Of a DNA stretch of 64,000 nucleotides, positions 27,638 through 36,903 are shown piece by piece. The notes beneath the pieces were generated by a model that was not told the DNA's origin, did no database searches, and saw nothing but the letters and a program-made list of their open reading frames with translations. Made by a program: the position numbers and the translations under genes. The stretch's first letter is position 1. Each line of letters starts with the position of its first letter. Origin of the DNA: Chryseobacterium indologenes (GTDB lineage: Bacteria > Bacteroidota > Bacteroidia > Flavobacteriales > Weeksellaceae); the NCBI GenBank assembly GCA_016025055.1, contig CP065590.1, forward strand, positions 1,302,001 to 1,366,000. The letters run 5' to 3'.

Positions 27638-27953
27638 AACATCATTTGGGATTAGGTTCATTTGAATATACAAAATTTCAAGCAATGATCGTGCTATTTT
27701 AATCTTACCGATATTTTTTGATATTAATTTTTATCAGCTTTTTCATAGAAGATTCCATTAGAAAGTCCGTTCAAAATTTTGCGAAAATTCCAATTACCAA
27801 TGATGTCAGATTCGCTCTTATGCGCTTCCAGTATTTATATTTCTGAAATTGAAGTTTTTAATAGAAGATATCGAAATAAAACATATATTATAAACCGACA
27901 AAATTCACTAAATTTGCAAACTTATTAATCAACGAAATATTGAGATATTTACA
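27638..27953 (+). promoter_or_regulatory. Intergenic region between M23 peptidase and ileS with -7 element
   Basis: This 316-base divergent gap is AT-rich. TAAATTTG at 27909-27916 fits the -7 consensus TAnnTTTG and lies 38 bases before the ileS ATG. No good -33 TTG is seen. There is no T-box-like leader, as expected outside Firmicutes, and nothing else convincing. Confidence 0.45.
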
Positions 27954-30900
27954 ATGAGCCAATTTAAAGAATATAAAAACCTCAACCTTATTGACATAGC
28001 CGAGAATGTAGCGGAATTTTGGAAACTGAATAAAACTTTCAGCAAGAGTGTTGAGATTCGCGAGGGTAATCCTGAGTTTGTATTTTACGAAGGTCCGCCT
28101 TCAGCGAACGGTATGCCTGGAATTCACCACGTAATGGCAAGAGCATTGAAAGATATTTTCTGCCGTTACCAGACGCAGAACGGGAAGCAGGTTTTCCGTA
28201 AGGCAGGCTGGGATACGCATGGTCTTCCTGTAGAGCTGGGTGTGGAGAAAGAATTAGGAATCACTAAAGAAGATATTGGTAAAAAAATCTCGATTGAAGA
28301 TTACAACAAAGCTTGTCGTGAAGCAGTAATGCGTTATACCGACGTTTGGAATAACCTTACCGAGAAAATCGGATATTGGGTAGACCTTAATGACCCGTAT
28401 ATTACCTACAAGTCAAAATATATGGAAACGGTTTGGTGGCTGTTAAAGCAATTGTATGACAAAAGCTTGTTGTACAAAGGATACACGATCCAGCCTTATT
28501 CTCCGAAAGCAGGGACAGGTCTTTCTTCACACGAACTGAACCAGCCGGGAACGTACCGTGATGTTTCGGATACTACCGTTGTTGCCCAATTTAAGGTAAA
28601 GAAGGATTCGTCAGTATTATTCAGTGATGTTGACGGAGATGTGCATATCCTGGCGTGGACGACCACTCCATGGACGTTACCATCCAATACGGCTCTTACC
28701 GTAGGAAGAGATATTGAATATGTTTTGGTTAAAACTTTCAATCAATACACTTTTGAACCGGTAACTGTCGTTTTATCCAGAGTTCTTTTACCTAAGGTTT
28801 TCGGTAAGAAATATACAGAAGGAACGGATGAGGATTTTGCAAATTATACTCCAGAGGCTAAGGTGATTCCATTTAAGGTTTTAAAAGAGTTCACCGGAGA
28901 GCAGCTTGTTGATACAAGATATGAGCAACTGGTTCCATGGTTTACACCGAATGACAATCCTGAAAATGCATTCAGAGTGATCCTGGGTGATTTCGTAACA
29001 ACAGAAGATGGTACAGGTATCGTACATACCGCTCCTACTTTTGGTGCTGATGATGCAAGAGTAGCAAAAATGGCTCAGCCTGAGATCCCGCCCATGTTGG
29101 TAAAAGATGAAAATGACAATCTCGTTCCACTGGTAGATTTACAAGGGAGGTTCATCAAAGGAGAAAATGTTCCTGAAGTATTTTCAGGAAAGTATATCAA
29201 AAACGAATATTACGATGAAGGAACTGCTCCTGAGAAATCATGGGATGTAGAGCTTGCGATCTTATTGAAAACAGAGAATAAAGCCTTCAAAGTAGAAAAA
29301 TATGTCCACTCGTATCCACACTGCTGGAGAACTGACAAACCGGTACTCTATTATCCGCTGGACTCATGGTTTGTGAAAATGACTGCCGTAAAAGACAGAC
29401 TGGTTAATTTAAACAAAGAAATCAACTGGAAGCCTAAAGCCACCGGAGAAGGACGTTTTGCCAACTGGCTGGAGAATGTGAACGACTGGAACTTGTCCCG
29501 TTCGAGGTATTGGGGAATTCCGTTACCGATCTGGAGAACTGACGACTTAAAAGAAGAAAAGATCATTGGTTCTGTTGAAGAACTGTACAACGAGATCGAA
29601 AAGTCTGTTGCAGCAGGATTGATGACTGAAAACCCATTCAAAGGTTTCGAAATCGGAAATATGTCTGAATCGAACTATGAACTGGTTGATCTTCACAAAA
29701 ATGTAGTAGACAAAGTAATTTTAGTTTCTGATTCGGGAAGAGCAATGAAGCGCGAAAGCGACCTGATCGACGTTTGGTTTGACTCAGGCTCTATGCCGTA
29801 TGCTCAGCTGCACTATCCTTTTGAAAATAAAGAATTAATTGACAACCATAAAGCATTCCCGGCTGATTTCATCGCAGAAGGTGTTGATCAGACCCGTGGA
29901 TGGTTCTATACGCTGCATGCCATCGGAACAGCTGTTTTTGATTCAGTAGCTTATAAAAATGTTATGAGTAACGGTCTTGTTCTGGATAAAAACGGGCAGA
30001 AAATGTCAAAACGTTTAGGAAATGCCGTGGATCCGTTTGAAACACTTTCAGTATACGGACCGGATGCCACACGCTGGTACATGATCTCCAATGCAAATCC
30101 TTGGGAAAACCTGAAGTTTGATATCGAAGGTATTGATGAAGTAAGAAGAAAGTTCTTCGGAACATTGTACAACACCTATTCATTCTTCGCGTTATATGCA
30201 AACGTGGATGGATTTAATTACTCAGAGAAAGAAGTGGAAAACCGTCCGGAGATTGACAGATGGATCCTTTCTGAGCTGAACCTTCTGATCAAAGAAGTAA
30301 AAGCATTCTACGAGGATTACGAACCAACAAGAGTAGCAAGGGCGATCAGCACATTTGTAAATGATAATTTGAGTAACTGGTATGTAAGATTGTGCAGAAG
30401 ACGTTTCTGGAAAGGAGACTATTCAGATGATAAGATCTCTGCTTACCAGACTTTATATACTTGTCTTGAAGTGGTAGCCAAGTTATCAGCTCCTATTGCC
30501 CCGTTCTTTATGGATCAATTGTATCAGGATTTAAATAAAGTAACCGGAAAAGAGAATTGTGAATCTGTACATTTAACAGACTTCCCGGTAGCTGATGAAA
30601 GTTTAATCGATCAGGATCTGGTTGAAAAAACGCATTTGGCCCAAAACATTACCAGTATGGTGTTCTCTCTTAGAAAGAAAGAGAACGTAAAAGTGCGTCA
30701 GCCTTTACAAAAAGTATTGGTTCCTGTATTGGATTCTAAAACGGAACAGCAGATTCTTGCTGTAGCCGACCTGATCAAACAGGAAGTCAACGTAAAAGAA
30801 CTGCAGTTGATCAATGCGGAAGAAGCTTCCCATTTAATTGTAAAACAGATAAAACCTAACTTCAAAGCTCTTGGTCCTAAATTAGGAAAAGATATGAAGG

Positions 30901-31349
30901 TGGTAGGTGCCGAAATCAGCAATCTTACGACAGAACAAATTGCCGCTCTTGAAAAAGAAGGAAAACTTGATATCCAAGGATATGAAATTACACCGGATGA
31001 TGTGGAAATTTCGACAAAAGATATCCCGGGATGGACAGTAACTTCTGACGGAAAAACAACTGTGGCATTAGATTTGACGTTAACAGATGAATTAAAATCT
31101 GAAGGTATCGCAAGAGAATTTATCAACAGAATTCAAAACCTGCGAAAAGATAAAGACTTTGACCTGACAGACAGAATTAATATCTCGATTGAGGAAACTT
31201 CTCCATTCCTTGAAGATATTAAGAAAAATGAGGAATATATTTCTTCAGAGGTCTTGTCAAGTAAAATAGAAATTGTATCTTCACTTTCAAATTTTAACGA
31301 AATCGAAATAGATGAGGTTAATTTTAAGATAAATGTCGAAAAAAATTAA
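27954..31349 (+). CDS. ileS: Isoleucyl-tRNA synthetase
   Basis: A 1131-residue class I synthetase. The HIGH region appears in PSANGMPGIHHVMARALKDI, and the KMSKS loop as GQKMSKRLGNAVDPF. The editing domain is recognisable in HILAWTTTPWTLPSNTAL. The catalytic core continues with WDVELAILLKTENKAFKVEK, YPHCWRTDKPVLYYPLDSW and DVWFDSGSMPYAQLHYPF. The length and the C-terminal extension after the anticodon-binding domain fit the long eukaryote-like type found in Bacteroidota. It charges tRNA-Ile. A DksA-like gene follows 59 bases later, an order common in flavobacteria. Confidence 0.97.
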   Translation: MSQFKEYKNLNLIDIAENVAEFWKLNKTFSKSVEIREGNPEFVFYEGPPSANGMPGIHHVMARALKDIFCRYQTQNGKQVFRKAGWDTHGLPVELGVEKELGITKEDIGKKISIEDYNKACREAVMRYTDVWNNLTEKIGYWVDLNDPYITYKSKYMETVWWLLKQLYDKSLLYKGYTIQPYSPKAGTGLSSHELNQPGTYRDVSDTTVVAQFKVKKDSSVLFSDVDGDVHILAWTTTPWTLPSNTALTVGRDIEYVLVKTFNQYTFEPVTVVLSRVLLPKVFGKKYTEGTDEDFANYTPEAKVIPFKVLKEFTGEQLVDTRYEQLVPWFTPNDNPENAFRVILGDFVTTEDGTGIVHTAPTFGADDARVAKMAQPEIPPMLVKDENDNLVPLVDLQGRFIKGENVPEVFSGKYIKNEYYDEGTAPEKSWDVELAILLKTENKAFKVEKYVHSYPHCWRTDKPVLYYPLDSWFVKMTAVKDRLVNLNKEINWKPKATGEGRFANWLENVNDWNLSRSRYWGIPLPIWRTDDLKEEKIIGSVEELYNEIEKSVAAGLMTENPFKGFEIGNMSESNYELVDLHKNVVDKVILVSDSGRAMKRESDLIDVWFDSGSMPYAQLHYPFENKELIDNHKAFPADFIAEGVDQTRGWFYTLHAIGTAVFDSVAYKNVMSNGLVLDKNGQKMSKRLGNAVDPFETLSVYGPDATRWYMISNANPWENLKFDIEGIDEVRRKFFGTLYNTYSFFALYANVDGFNYSEKEVENRPEIDRWILSELNLLIKEVKAFYEDYEPTRVARAISTFVNDNLSNWYVRLCRRRFWKGDYSDDKISAYQTLYTCLEVVAKLSAPIAPFFMDQLYQDLNKVTGKENCESVHLTDFPVADESLIDQDLVEKTHLAQNITSMVFSLRKKENVKVRQPLQKVLVPVLDSKTEQQILAVADLIKQEVNVKELQLINAEEASHLIVKQIKPNFKALGPKLGKDMKVVGAEISNLTTEQIAALEKEGKLDIQGYEITPDDVEISTKDIPGWTVTSDGKTTVALDLTLTDELKSEGIAREFINRIQNLRKDKDFDLTDRINISIEETSPFLEDIKKNEEYISSEVLSSKIEIVSSLSNFNEIEIDEVNFKINVEKN

Positions 31350-31408
31350 CATGTAGTTATTGTATTTCAAATTCCATTTCATAATTTTATTAAAAAAGAG
31401 AAAAGAAT

Positions 31409-31789
31409 ATGTCAGACGAAAGAGTTAGATACAGCGATGCTGATTTACAGGAATTTAAAGCGATCATAAAAGACAAAATAGAAAAAGCAGAAAAAGATCT
31501 TCAGCTGATCAGAGAAAGTTTCATTAATGACCAGAACAATGGTACAGATGATACTTCACCTACATTCAAAGCCTTTGAGGAGGGTGCTGAAACACTAAGC
31601 AAAGAGCAGAATTCTATTTTAGCAGGAAGACAGGAAAAATTCGTGCGTGATCTTAAGAATGCATTAATCAGAATCGAAAATAAAACGTACGGTGTTTGCC
31701 GAGTAACAGGGAAATTAATTCCTAAGGAAAGACTTTTAGCCGTTCCTCACGCGACGCTAAGCATCGAAGCGAAAAATATGCAAAAATAA
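31409..31789 (+). CDS. TraR/DksA-family protein with degenerate zinc finger
   Basis: A 126-residue protein. An N-terminal coiled-coil helix (EFKAIIKDKIEKAEKDLQLI) is followed by IENKTYGVCRVTGKLIPKER and LAVPHATLSIEAKN, the DksA C-terminal signature. Of the four zinc Cys in classical DksA only the first (in YGVC) is seen; the others read Thr, His and Ser. This state is usual for flavobacterial relatives. DksA proteins enter the RNA polymerase secondary channel and modulate rRNA promoters; whether this variant does so is unknown. Confidence 0.82.
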   Translation: MSDERVRYSDADLQEFKAIIKDKIEKAEKDLQLIRESFINDQNNGTDDTSPTFKAFEEGAETLSKEQNSILAGRQEKFVRDLKNALIRIENKTYGVCRVTGKLIPKERLLAVPHATLSIEAKNMQK

Positions 31790-31811
31790 CCGTAAGGTTT
31801 GTAAAATAATA

Positions 31812-31857
31812 TTGGGTTTATATCGTATTCAAAGGATACTTTATAAACCTAATTTTT
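31812..31857 (+). terminator. Hairpin with T run after the DksA-like gene
   Basis: TTGGGTTTATA-TCGTAT pairs with ATAC-TT-TATAAACCTAA, followed by TTTTT at 31853-31857. The bulged stem suggests a weak terminator or a processing hairpin before the small membrane protein at 31869. Confidence 0.5.
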
Positions 31858-31868
31858 AATGTATACTC

Positions 31869-32114
31869 ATGAGCGAAGTAGTCATTTTAATAGGGATCGT
31901 CGCTGTAATTTTATTGTTTTTCAACAGGGAATGGATCAAAAACCGATTCTTTGCTGATAAACAAAAAAATTATACGATTGATGACCGATTTAATTCCGCC
32001 AAACGTGAGCGGGAAAAAGAAATTGACAGACTTTTGGGTAAGATGGGCAAAAACGGCATCAATGATCTCTCGACAACCGACAGAAAAAGACTTGACGAAT
32101 TGTCCAAAATGTAA
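31869..32114 (+). CDS. Small membrane protein with DUF6576-like tail
   Basis: An 81-residue protein: one TM segment (VVILIGIVAVILLFF) and a charged tail REKEIDRLLGKMGKNGINDL followed by DRKRLDELSKM. The tail resembles the short C-terminal domain (DUF6576) found on flavobacterial rhomboid-like proteins. No catalytic part is present. It lies between the DksA-like and lspA genes on the same strand. Its function is unknown. Confidence 0.68.
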   Translation: MSEVVILIGIVAVILLFFNREWIKNRFFADKQKNYTIDDRFNSAKREREKEIDRLLGKMGKNGINDLSTTDRKRLDELSKM

Positions 32115-32131
32115 AAAATTAAATATAAGAA

Positions 32132-32326
32132 ATGGAATCAATCATAGTACATCCAAAAAATTCTATGGAGCTTAGCGCCCTGAAAAGTGTTTTGAAAGAA
32201 ATGAACATTAAGTTTGAAAAAGCTCATATCAAAAGTTCATTCAACGGACAAAAGGTGATTAAGAAAGCGAGTGATCATAAAACTGCAAAGCCGGGAGCAA
32301 AACCTTCAAAACCTAAAGGAGAATAA
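32132..32326 (+). CDS. DUF2683-family small protein
   Basis: A 64-residue protein. The start MESIIVHPKNSMELSALKSV and FEKAH match DUF2683, small proteins in Bacteroidota that resemble an antitoxin-like strand-helix unit; the lysine-rich tail (KTAKPGAKPSKPKGE) is disordered. Its TAATG end overlaps the lspA start at 32326, so translation is coupled. No toxin partner is visible next to it. The function is unknown. Confidence 0.68.
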   Translation: MESIIVHPKNSMELSALKSVLKEMNIKFEKAHIKSSFNGQKVIKKASDHKTAKPGAKPSKPKGE

Positions 32327-32967
32327 TGAAAAAGATATTAGCGATAACATTTTTAGTGTTGTTAATTGATCAGGCTTCAAAAATTTATATTAAAACACAT
32401 TTCAACCTCGATGACAGTATCTCTGTTTTTCCTGGATTCAAACTGACTTTTGTAGAAAACCCGGGAATGGCTTACGGTTTCCATTTCGGAGGAATCATCG
32501 GGAAATATTTTCTGGTAATTTTAAGGGTTTTCCTAATCGGAGGAATGATTTATATGTTCAAAAAGTGGTTAAAAGAAGGAGCCTCCAACTATCTTCTTAT
32601 TCCCATGTCTATTATTTTTGCCGGAGCTATCGGAAATCTTATCGACGGAATGTTCTATGGGATGATCTTCGACAGCGGAACTGTTTATGATCCGAGTATC
32701 GACCGATGGATTGGCTATGGAGGAATTTCCAAGATGGTTCCTTTTGGCCATGGTTATTCTACCTTTATGAAAGGATGTGTAGTAGATATGCTCCACTTCC
32801 CGCTGGTAGACTGGTATGTTCCTGAAAGCTGGCCCGTAATCGGAGGAAAACATATTGAATTTTTCAAATATATTTTCAATGTTGCCGATTCGGCAATTAC
32901 TGTAGGAGCAGCCTTCCTGCTGATCTTCAGAAAAAAGCTTTCCCGAACGGTCTTGAATTTTAAATGA
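32326..32967 (+). CDS. lspA: Lipoprotein signal peptidase (signal peptidase II)
   Basis: A 213-residue membrane aspartic protease. Hallmarks are LLIDQASKIYI, FVENPGMAYGFHFGG, AGAIGNLIDGMFYG, DMLHFP (first catalytic Asp) and FNVADSAITVGAAFLL (second Asp). It cleaves signal peptides of prolipoproteins after lipidation and so serves the many lipoproteins in this window. The length is slightly above the E. coli enzyme because of an extra loop after FYGMIFDSG, usual in Bacteroidota. Translation is coupled to the DUF2683 gene. Confidence 0.95.
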   Translation: MKKILAITFLVLLIDQASKIYIKTHFNLDDSISVFPGFKLTFVENPGMAYGFHFGGIIGKYFLVILRVFLIGGMIYMFKKWLKEGASNYLLIPMSIIFAGAIGNLIDGMFYGMIFDSGTVYDPSIDRWIGYGGISKMVPFGHGYSTFMKGCVVDMLHFPLVDWYVPESWPVIGGKHIEFFKYIFNVADSAITVGAAFLLIFRKKLSRTVLNFK

Positions 32968-32979
32968 CTTATTTTTCGA

Positions 32980-33624
32980 ATGAAAAAAATCATCAACAAT
33001 ATTCTTACATTTTTCCTGCTTCTATTCGTTGCAGGAATTATTTTTATTGCCTGGGCAAATTACAGCATCAAAAAAGACAGTGAGGCTTTTGTTTTTTACA
33101 ATATAACGGATGTGCCGGAAACCAAAACAGCATTGTTGCTCGGCACCGGAAAAACCTTAAGCAACGGAATGCCTAATACCTATTTCTACAACAGGATAAA
33201 AGCAGCGACAGAGTTGTATAAAAGCGGAAAAATAAAGTATATTATTGTAAGTGGTGATAATAGTACAAAGGATTATAATGAACCTGAAGATATGCAGGTT
33301 GCTCTCGTTCAGGCAGGAGTTCCAAGGGATCATATTATTTTAGACCATGCAGGATTCAGAACATTGGATTCTGTGGTGAGGGCTAAGGACATTTTCAGCC
33401 AGACCAGACTGGTGATTATTTCTCAGAAATTCCACAATGAAAGAGCCGTTTTTCTGGCCAGAAAAAATGGAATGGAAGCCTTCGGTTATAATGCAGCGGA
33501 TGTGAATAAATATGCGGGCTTAAAAACAAATCTGAGAGAATATCTTGCTAAAGCCAAAGTGTATTGGGATCTTCTTTTTGGAGTGGAACCGAAATTCGGA
33601 GGTGAGAAAATTGTTATTTCTTAA
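32980..33624 (+). CDS. YdcF/SanA-family (DUF218) membrane protein
   Basis: A 214-residue protein with one N-terminal TM segment (FLLLFVAGIIFIAWANYS). The DUF218 core shows TALLLGTGKTLSNGMPNTYF, IKYIIVSGDNSTKDYNEPE, ILDHAGFRTLDSVVRAK and VIISQKFHNERAVFLARKNG. Such proteins influence envelope integrity and vancomycin sensitivity in E. coli (SanA); the biochemical activity is unknown. It begins 12 bases after lspA on the same strand. The family is sure and the role is not. Confidence 0.85.
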   Translation: MKKIINNILTFFLLLFVAGIIFIAWANYSIKKDSEAFVFYNITDVPETKTALLLGTGKTLSNGMPNTYFYNRIKAATELYKSGKIKYIIVSGDNSTKDYNEPEDMQVALVQAGVPRDHIILDHAGFRTLDSVVRAKDIFSQTRLVIISQKFHNERAVFLARKNGMEAFGYNAADVNKYAGLKTNLREYLAKAKVYWDLLFGVEPKFGGEKIVIS

Positions 33625-33630
33625 TTCGTT

Positions 33631-33665
33631 TTACCACGGATTGCAAGGATCTTCACAGATGATTG
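33631..33665 (-). repeat. Dispersed intergenic repeat, ATCTGTG...CCGTGG type
   Basis: Read on the - strand it contains CATCTGTGAAGATCCTTGCA followed by ATCCGTGGTAAAA. A related word set occurs on the + strand at 47252-47285. It contains no ORF and is probably a degraded copy of a family common in this genus. Confidence 0.35.
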
Positions 33666-33695
33666 TGGAAAGATAAATTGATTATTTTGGATAGA

Positions 33696-33775
33696 TTGAT
33701 TTTGGCTGAAGCCAATGGATGGATGCTGAATTTTAAGCTGGCCGGACTAAAGCCACCCCTATTGATTTTTAATAG
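33696..33775. repeat. GGCTGAAGCC / GGACTAAAGCC dispersed repeat
   Basis: GATTTTGGCTGAAGCCAATG is followed some 40 bases later by GGACTAAAGCCACCCC and CTATTGATTTT. This paired GGCT(A/G)AAGCC design recurs in Chryseobacterium intergenic regions as I remember them. The short frame across it has no protein-like features. Confidence 0.4.
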
Positions 33776-33780
33776 CAACA

Positions 33781-33820
33781 TCTTTTATCTTTTATCTTTT
33801 ATCTTTTATCTTTTATCTTT
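33781..33820 (+). repeat. Heptamer microsatellite TCTTTTA, 5.7 copies
   Basis: Five perfect TCTTTTA units (33781-33815) plus TCTTT. The array ends where the -33 region of the trpS promoter would be, so a change in copy number would alter sequence just upstream of it. Confidence 0.85.
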
Positions 33821-33841
33821 CGTTATTCCCCGCAAACCTCG

Positions 33842-33849
33842 TAAATTTG
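33842..33849 (+). promoter_or_regulatory. -7 promoter element of trpS
   Basis: TAAATTTG fits TAnnTTTG and lies 34 bases before the trpS ATG. The -33 position (about 33818-33821) reads TTTC rather than TTG, so the promoter is probably weak or depends on the upstream repeat. Confidence 0.5.
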
Positions 33850-33883
33850 CAATTCATTAATTTTAAATATAAATTTTAAACAA

Positions 33884-34852
33884 ATGTCAAGAATTCTTAC
33901 CGGCATTCAAGCCACCGGAACACCCCATCTTGGAAATTTGCTTGGGGCAATCATTCCTGCGATCGAACTTTCCAAGCAGGAAGGAAATGAATCATTTTTA
34001 TTTATTGCGAATCTTCATACGCTGACGCAGATCAAAGATGCGCAGACATTAAGACAAAATACCTACGAGATTGCTGCGGCTTGGCTTGCTTGTGGACTAG
34101 ATACTGAAAAAACATTCTTCTACAGACAAAGTGATATCGCTGAAACCTGTGAACTATCTTGGCATTTATCATGTTTTTTCCCTTATCAAAGATTAACATT
34201 GGCTCATTCATTTAAGGATAAAGCTGACCGCCTTCAGGATGTGAATGCCGGTCTGTTTACTTATCCTATTCTGATGGCTGCGGATATTTTATTATACGAT
34301 GCGGAAATTGTTCCTGTAGGAAAAGATCAGCTTCAGCATCTGGAAATTGCAAGAGATGTAGCTTCCAGATTTAATAACCAAATGGGAGAAGTGCTGGTAT
34401 TACCACAGGCAGAGCTTCAACAGGACACAAAATATGTACCGGGAACAGACGGGCGTAAAATGTCTAAGTCTATGGGAAATATCATCAATATTTTCTTACC
34501 TGAAAAGGAATTAAAAAAGCAGGTAATGAGTATTGAATCAGACTCCAAGTCTTTGGAAGAGCCTAAAGATCCTGAAACGGATAAGACCTTCCAGATCTAT
34601 GAGCTGATTGCAACACCTGAACAAACGGAGGAGCTGAGAGCAAAATACCTTGCCGGAAACTTCGGATACGGACATGCTAAAAAAGAACTATTGGATTTGA
34701 TCCTGGTTCGTTTTGCCAAAGAAAGAGAAATATTCTCCTATTACATGACACACCTGGACGAGCTGGAAGCAAAATTGCAGCAGGGAGCAGAAAAAACAAG
34801 ACCAATTGCAATGGAAACTCTCAAAAGAGTAAGAACAAGCTTAGGATTTTAA
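33884..34852 (+). CDS. trpS: Tryptophanyl-tRNA synthetase
   Basis: A 322-residue class I synthetase of normal length. The HIGH box is TGIQATGTPHLGNLLGAI and the KMSKS loop GTDGRKMSKSMGNIIN. The Trp-pocket segment YPILMAADILLYDAEIVPVG and DQLQHLEIARDVASRFN match the family. It charges tRNA-Trp. Upstream are a heptamer repeat and a -7 element; downstream is a strong terminator shared with the convergent histidine kinase gene. Confidence 0.96.
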   Translation: MSRILTGIQATGTPHLGNLLGAIIPAIELSKQEGNESFLFIANLHTLTQIKDAQTLRQNTYEIAAAWLACGLDTEKTFFYRQSDIAETCELSWHLSCFFPYQRLTLAHSFKDKADRLQDVNAGLFTYPILMAADILLYDAEIVPVGKDQLQHLEIARDVASRFNNQMGEVLVLPQAELQQDTKYVPGTDGRKMSKSMGNIINIFLPEKELKKQVMSIESDSKSLEEPKDPETDKTFQIYELIATPEQTEELRAKYLAGNFGYGHAKKELLDLILVRFAKEREIFSYYMTHLDELEAKLQQGAEKTRPIAMETLKRVRTSLGF

Positions 34853-34875
34853 TTCTATGTTTTAATATAATAAAT

Positions 34876-34906
34876 GAGGCTGTTTCAACATGAGACAGCC
34901 TCTTAT
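34876..34906. terminator. Bidirectional terminator between trpS and the histidine kinase
   Basis: GAGGCTGTTTCA (34876-34887) pairs with TGAGACAGCCTC (34891-34902) with one G-T wobble, in the gap between convergent genes. Confidence 0.8.
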
Positions 34907-34948
34907 TGTATCTGCTAACGGTAGTTTTATAGTAATTCACCCCCTGAA

Positions 34949-36232
34949 TTACCTCTTGTTTTTTTCAAGAATAAAGTAATGCATTGCGTCTTCAAATTCG
35001 TATGAAATACTCCAGCCCGGATATTGTTTGATGATCGTCTTTATAATAGAAAGACCCAGCCCGGTAGAGCCATGATCACTACCCTGCTTATAGAAACGGT
35101 TAAATATTTTTGATGCATCTAAAGCGATTCCGGCTCCGCTGTTTTGAAAGATAATCCTGTTATCTTCAATGATGATATTGAGAATACCGTTTTCGTTATT
35201 ATACTTTATTCCGTTTTTAAGAAGATTGGACAACAAAATATCTGCAAGATCCCGGTTAAAATCCGCAATAAAAAATCCTTTTCCTATAATATTGACATTC
35301 ACTTTCTTAAAGGCTATGAAGTCTTCATAGTTTTCAACCAGTTTGGTGATCAAATCATTAAAATCTACCCCTGAGGTTTTATTAAACTGGCTGTTTTCTA
35401 TTTTGGAAAGCATGAGTAAAGATTTATTCAGCCCCACCATTCTTCTGAGGTCATTTTTCACTTCAGAAAGAAGGTTCATGTTTTTTTCATCAAGATTTTC
35501 GTTTTGAATCTGCAGATCTATCTTATTAATAACAATTGCCAGCGGAGTCTGAAGTTCGTGGGAAGCATTTTCTATGAATTGTTTCTGCTGATAAAAAACG
35601 AGTTCGTTTCGTTCAATCATTTCATCAATTTCTACGTTCAGTTCTTCAAATTCCTTAATCGAATAACTTTGCGGATTCTGGAGGGAAGGCACCCCAAACT
35701 GATATTTTTTAAGCTTATCTAAAATTGAGTAGAAGGGCCTCATTGCTTTATTGAGGAGATAGCCATTGACAACGACAATGCTTATGACTAAAAGAATATA
35801 CAACACAATAAGAGCCGTCGTGAGGTCATAGATCAATTCATCTTCTTCTACGGTCGAAGTTCTGATGACAAGTCGCTGGTGATTTTTGTACTGATCAATA
35901 AAATCTGCTTCGAGCACACGATAGGGCTGGTCCTTGTCATCGTACTCCATATAATACATTTTATTATAGAGCCTGCTTTTATTTTGATAATCTCCGGAAC
36001 CAATAGGATTGATTTTAAATTCATTAAATCCAAATTCATTATTCTTCAAGAGTTGGGGGTTCAGGTACACCGCTTTAATAATCTGTATCTTCCTGTCTCT
36101 CAATCCATCATCTACATTATCATGTACTTCGTCCAGGATATAAGCATAAAATAACCCTGCCCATACTGCAATGATCAGCAGCAGGATCATGATAAGGTAT
36201 TTTATCGTGTAGTATTTTAGTGAAACTTTCAT
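34949..36232 (-). CDS. Two-component sensor histidine kinase
   Basis: A 427-residue membrane kinase. One TM segment near residues 10-30 and another near 140-160 enclose a periplasmic sensor domain of about 110 residues. The H-box is FIENASHELQTPLAIVINK, the N-box ILLSNLLKNGIKYNNENG and the G-box GSTGLGLSIIKTIIK. Its start overlaps the response regulator stop (36232), so the two are one operon with the regulator first. The signal is unknown. The next genes on this strand encode PepSY-like secreted proteins, which often accompany such systems in Bacteroidota. Confidence 0.93.
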   Translation of the reverse strand: MKVSLKYYTIKYLIMILLLIIAVWAGLFYAYILDEVHDNVDDGLRDRKIQIIKAVYLNPQLLKNNEFGFNEFKINPIGSGDYQNKSRLYNKMYYMEYDDKDQPYRVLEADFIDQYKNHQRLVIRTSTVEEDELIYDLTTALIVLYILLVISIVVVNGYLLNKAMRPFYSILDKLKKYQFGVPSLQNPQSYSIKEFEELNVEIDEMIERNELVFYQQKQFIENASHELQTPLAIVINKIDLQIQNENLDEKNMNLLSEVKNDLRRMVGLNKSLLMLSKIENSQFNKTSGVDFNDLITKLVENYEDFIAFKKVNVNIIGKGFFIADFNRDLADILLSNLLKNGIKYNNENGILNIIIEDNRIIFQNSGAGIALDASKIFNRFYKQGSDHGSTGLGLSIIKTIIKQYPGWSISYEFEDAMHYFILEKNKR

Positions 36233-36903
36233 CAGACAAATTTATATCCTATTCCGTACACGGCCTGAAAATCTGCTTCCGCATTGGATGCTTTCAGTTT
36301 TTTGCGAAGGTTTTTAATCTGTGAATAGATAAAATCCAGGCTATCTGCCTGATCGATGTAATCTCCCCAAATCGCCTCTGCAAGGGTAGTTTTCTGCAAT
36401 GTTTTTTCCGGGTGAATTACAAAGTAATACAACAGATCATATTCTTTACGGTTTACAAGAAGTTCTTCGCCTGCTACCATTACTTTTCTGTTGTCCGGGT
36501 CTATGCTTATGTTTTTATAGGAAATGATATTTTCGCCATCCTGATGGTTCCTTCTGATCACAGATTTGATCCTTGCCATTAATTCTGCAAGATGGAAAGG
36601 TTTGGCAAGATAGTCATCCGCTCCAATTTCCAATCCGGCTACTTTATCATCTACTGAATCTTTTGCAGATAAGATGATCACCGGATCTTTCTTATGCATT
36701 TTTTTAATCTCTTTCAACAGGTCGATACCGTTACCATCAGGAAGCATAATGTCTAACAAAATGCAGTCATATTCATAGGAAATAATCTTTTCCAACCCGG
36801 AATGATAGGTATCGGCGTACTCCACAATGAAATGTTCCGCTTCCAGAAATTTCTGTACAACATTCTTCAATTCCGGTTCATCTTCTACTATTAAAATCTT
36901 CAT
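36232..36903 (-). CDS. OmpR-family response regulator
   Basis: A 223-residue regulator. The receiver domain has the acidic pair in ILIVEDEPELK, the phospho-Asp in DCILLDIMLPDGNG, Ser/Thr in VIILSAKDS and Lys in DYLAKPFHLAEL. The C-terminal winged helix is recognisable in LLVNRKEYDLLYYFVIHPEK and LDFIYSQIKNLRKKLK. It is cotranscribed with the kinase at 34949. Targets are unknown; the PepSY-like genes just upstream are candidates. Confidence 0.93.
   Translation of the reverse strand: MKILIVEDEPELKNVVQKFLEAEHFIVEYADTYHSGLEKIISYEYDCILLDIMLPDGNGIDLLKEIKKMHKKDPVIILSAKDSVDDKVAGLEIGADDYLAKPFHLAELMARIKSVIRRNHQDGENIISYKNISIDPDNRKVMVAGEELLVNRKEYDLLYYFVIHPEKTLQKTTLAEAIWGDYIDQADSLDFIYSQIKNLRKKLKASNAEADFQAVYGIGYKFV

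Noticed and set aside
30698..31126. A 142-codon frame antisense to ileS
   Set aside because: It mirrors the codon pattern of a strongly conserved gene, has Ser-rich shadow composition and no independent context.
33663..33860. A 65-codon + strand frame between the YdcF-like gene and trpS
   Set aside because: It runs across a dispersed repeat and the TCTTTTA microsatellite, so its C-terminus is repeated LLSFIFY units; not a real protein.
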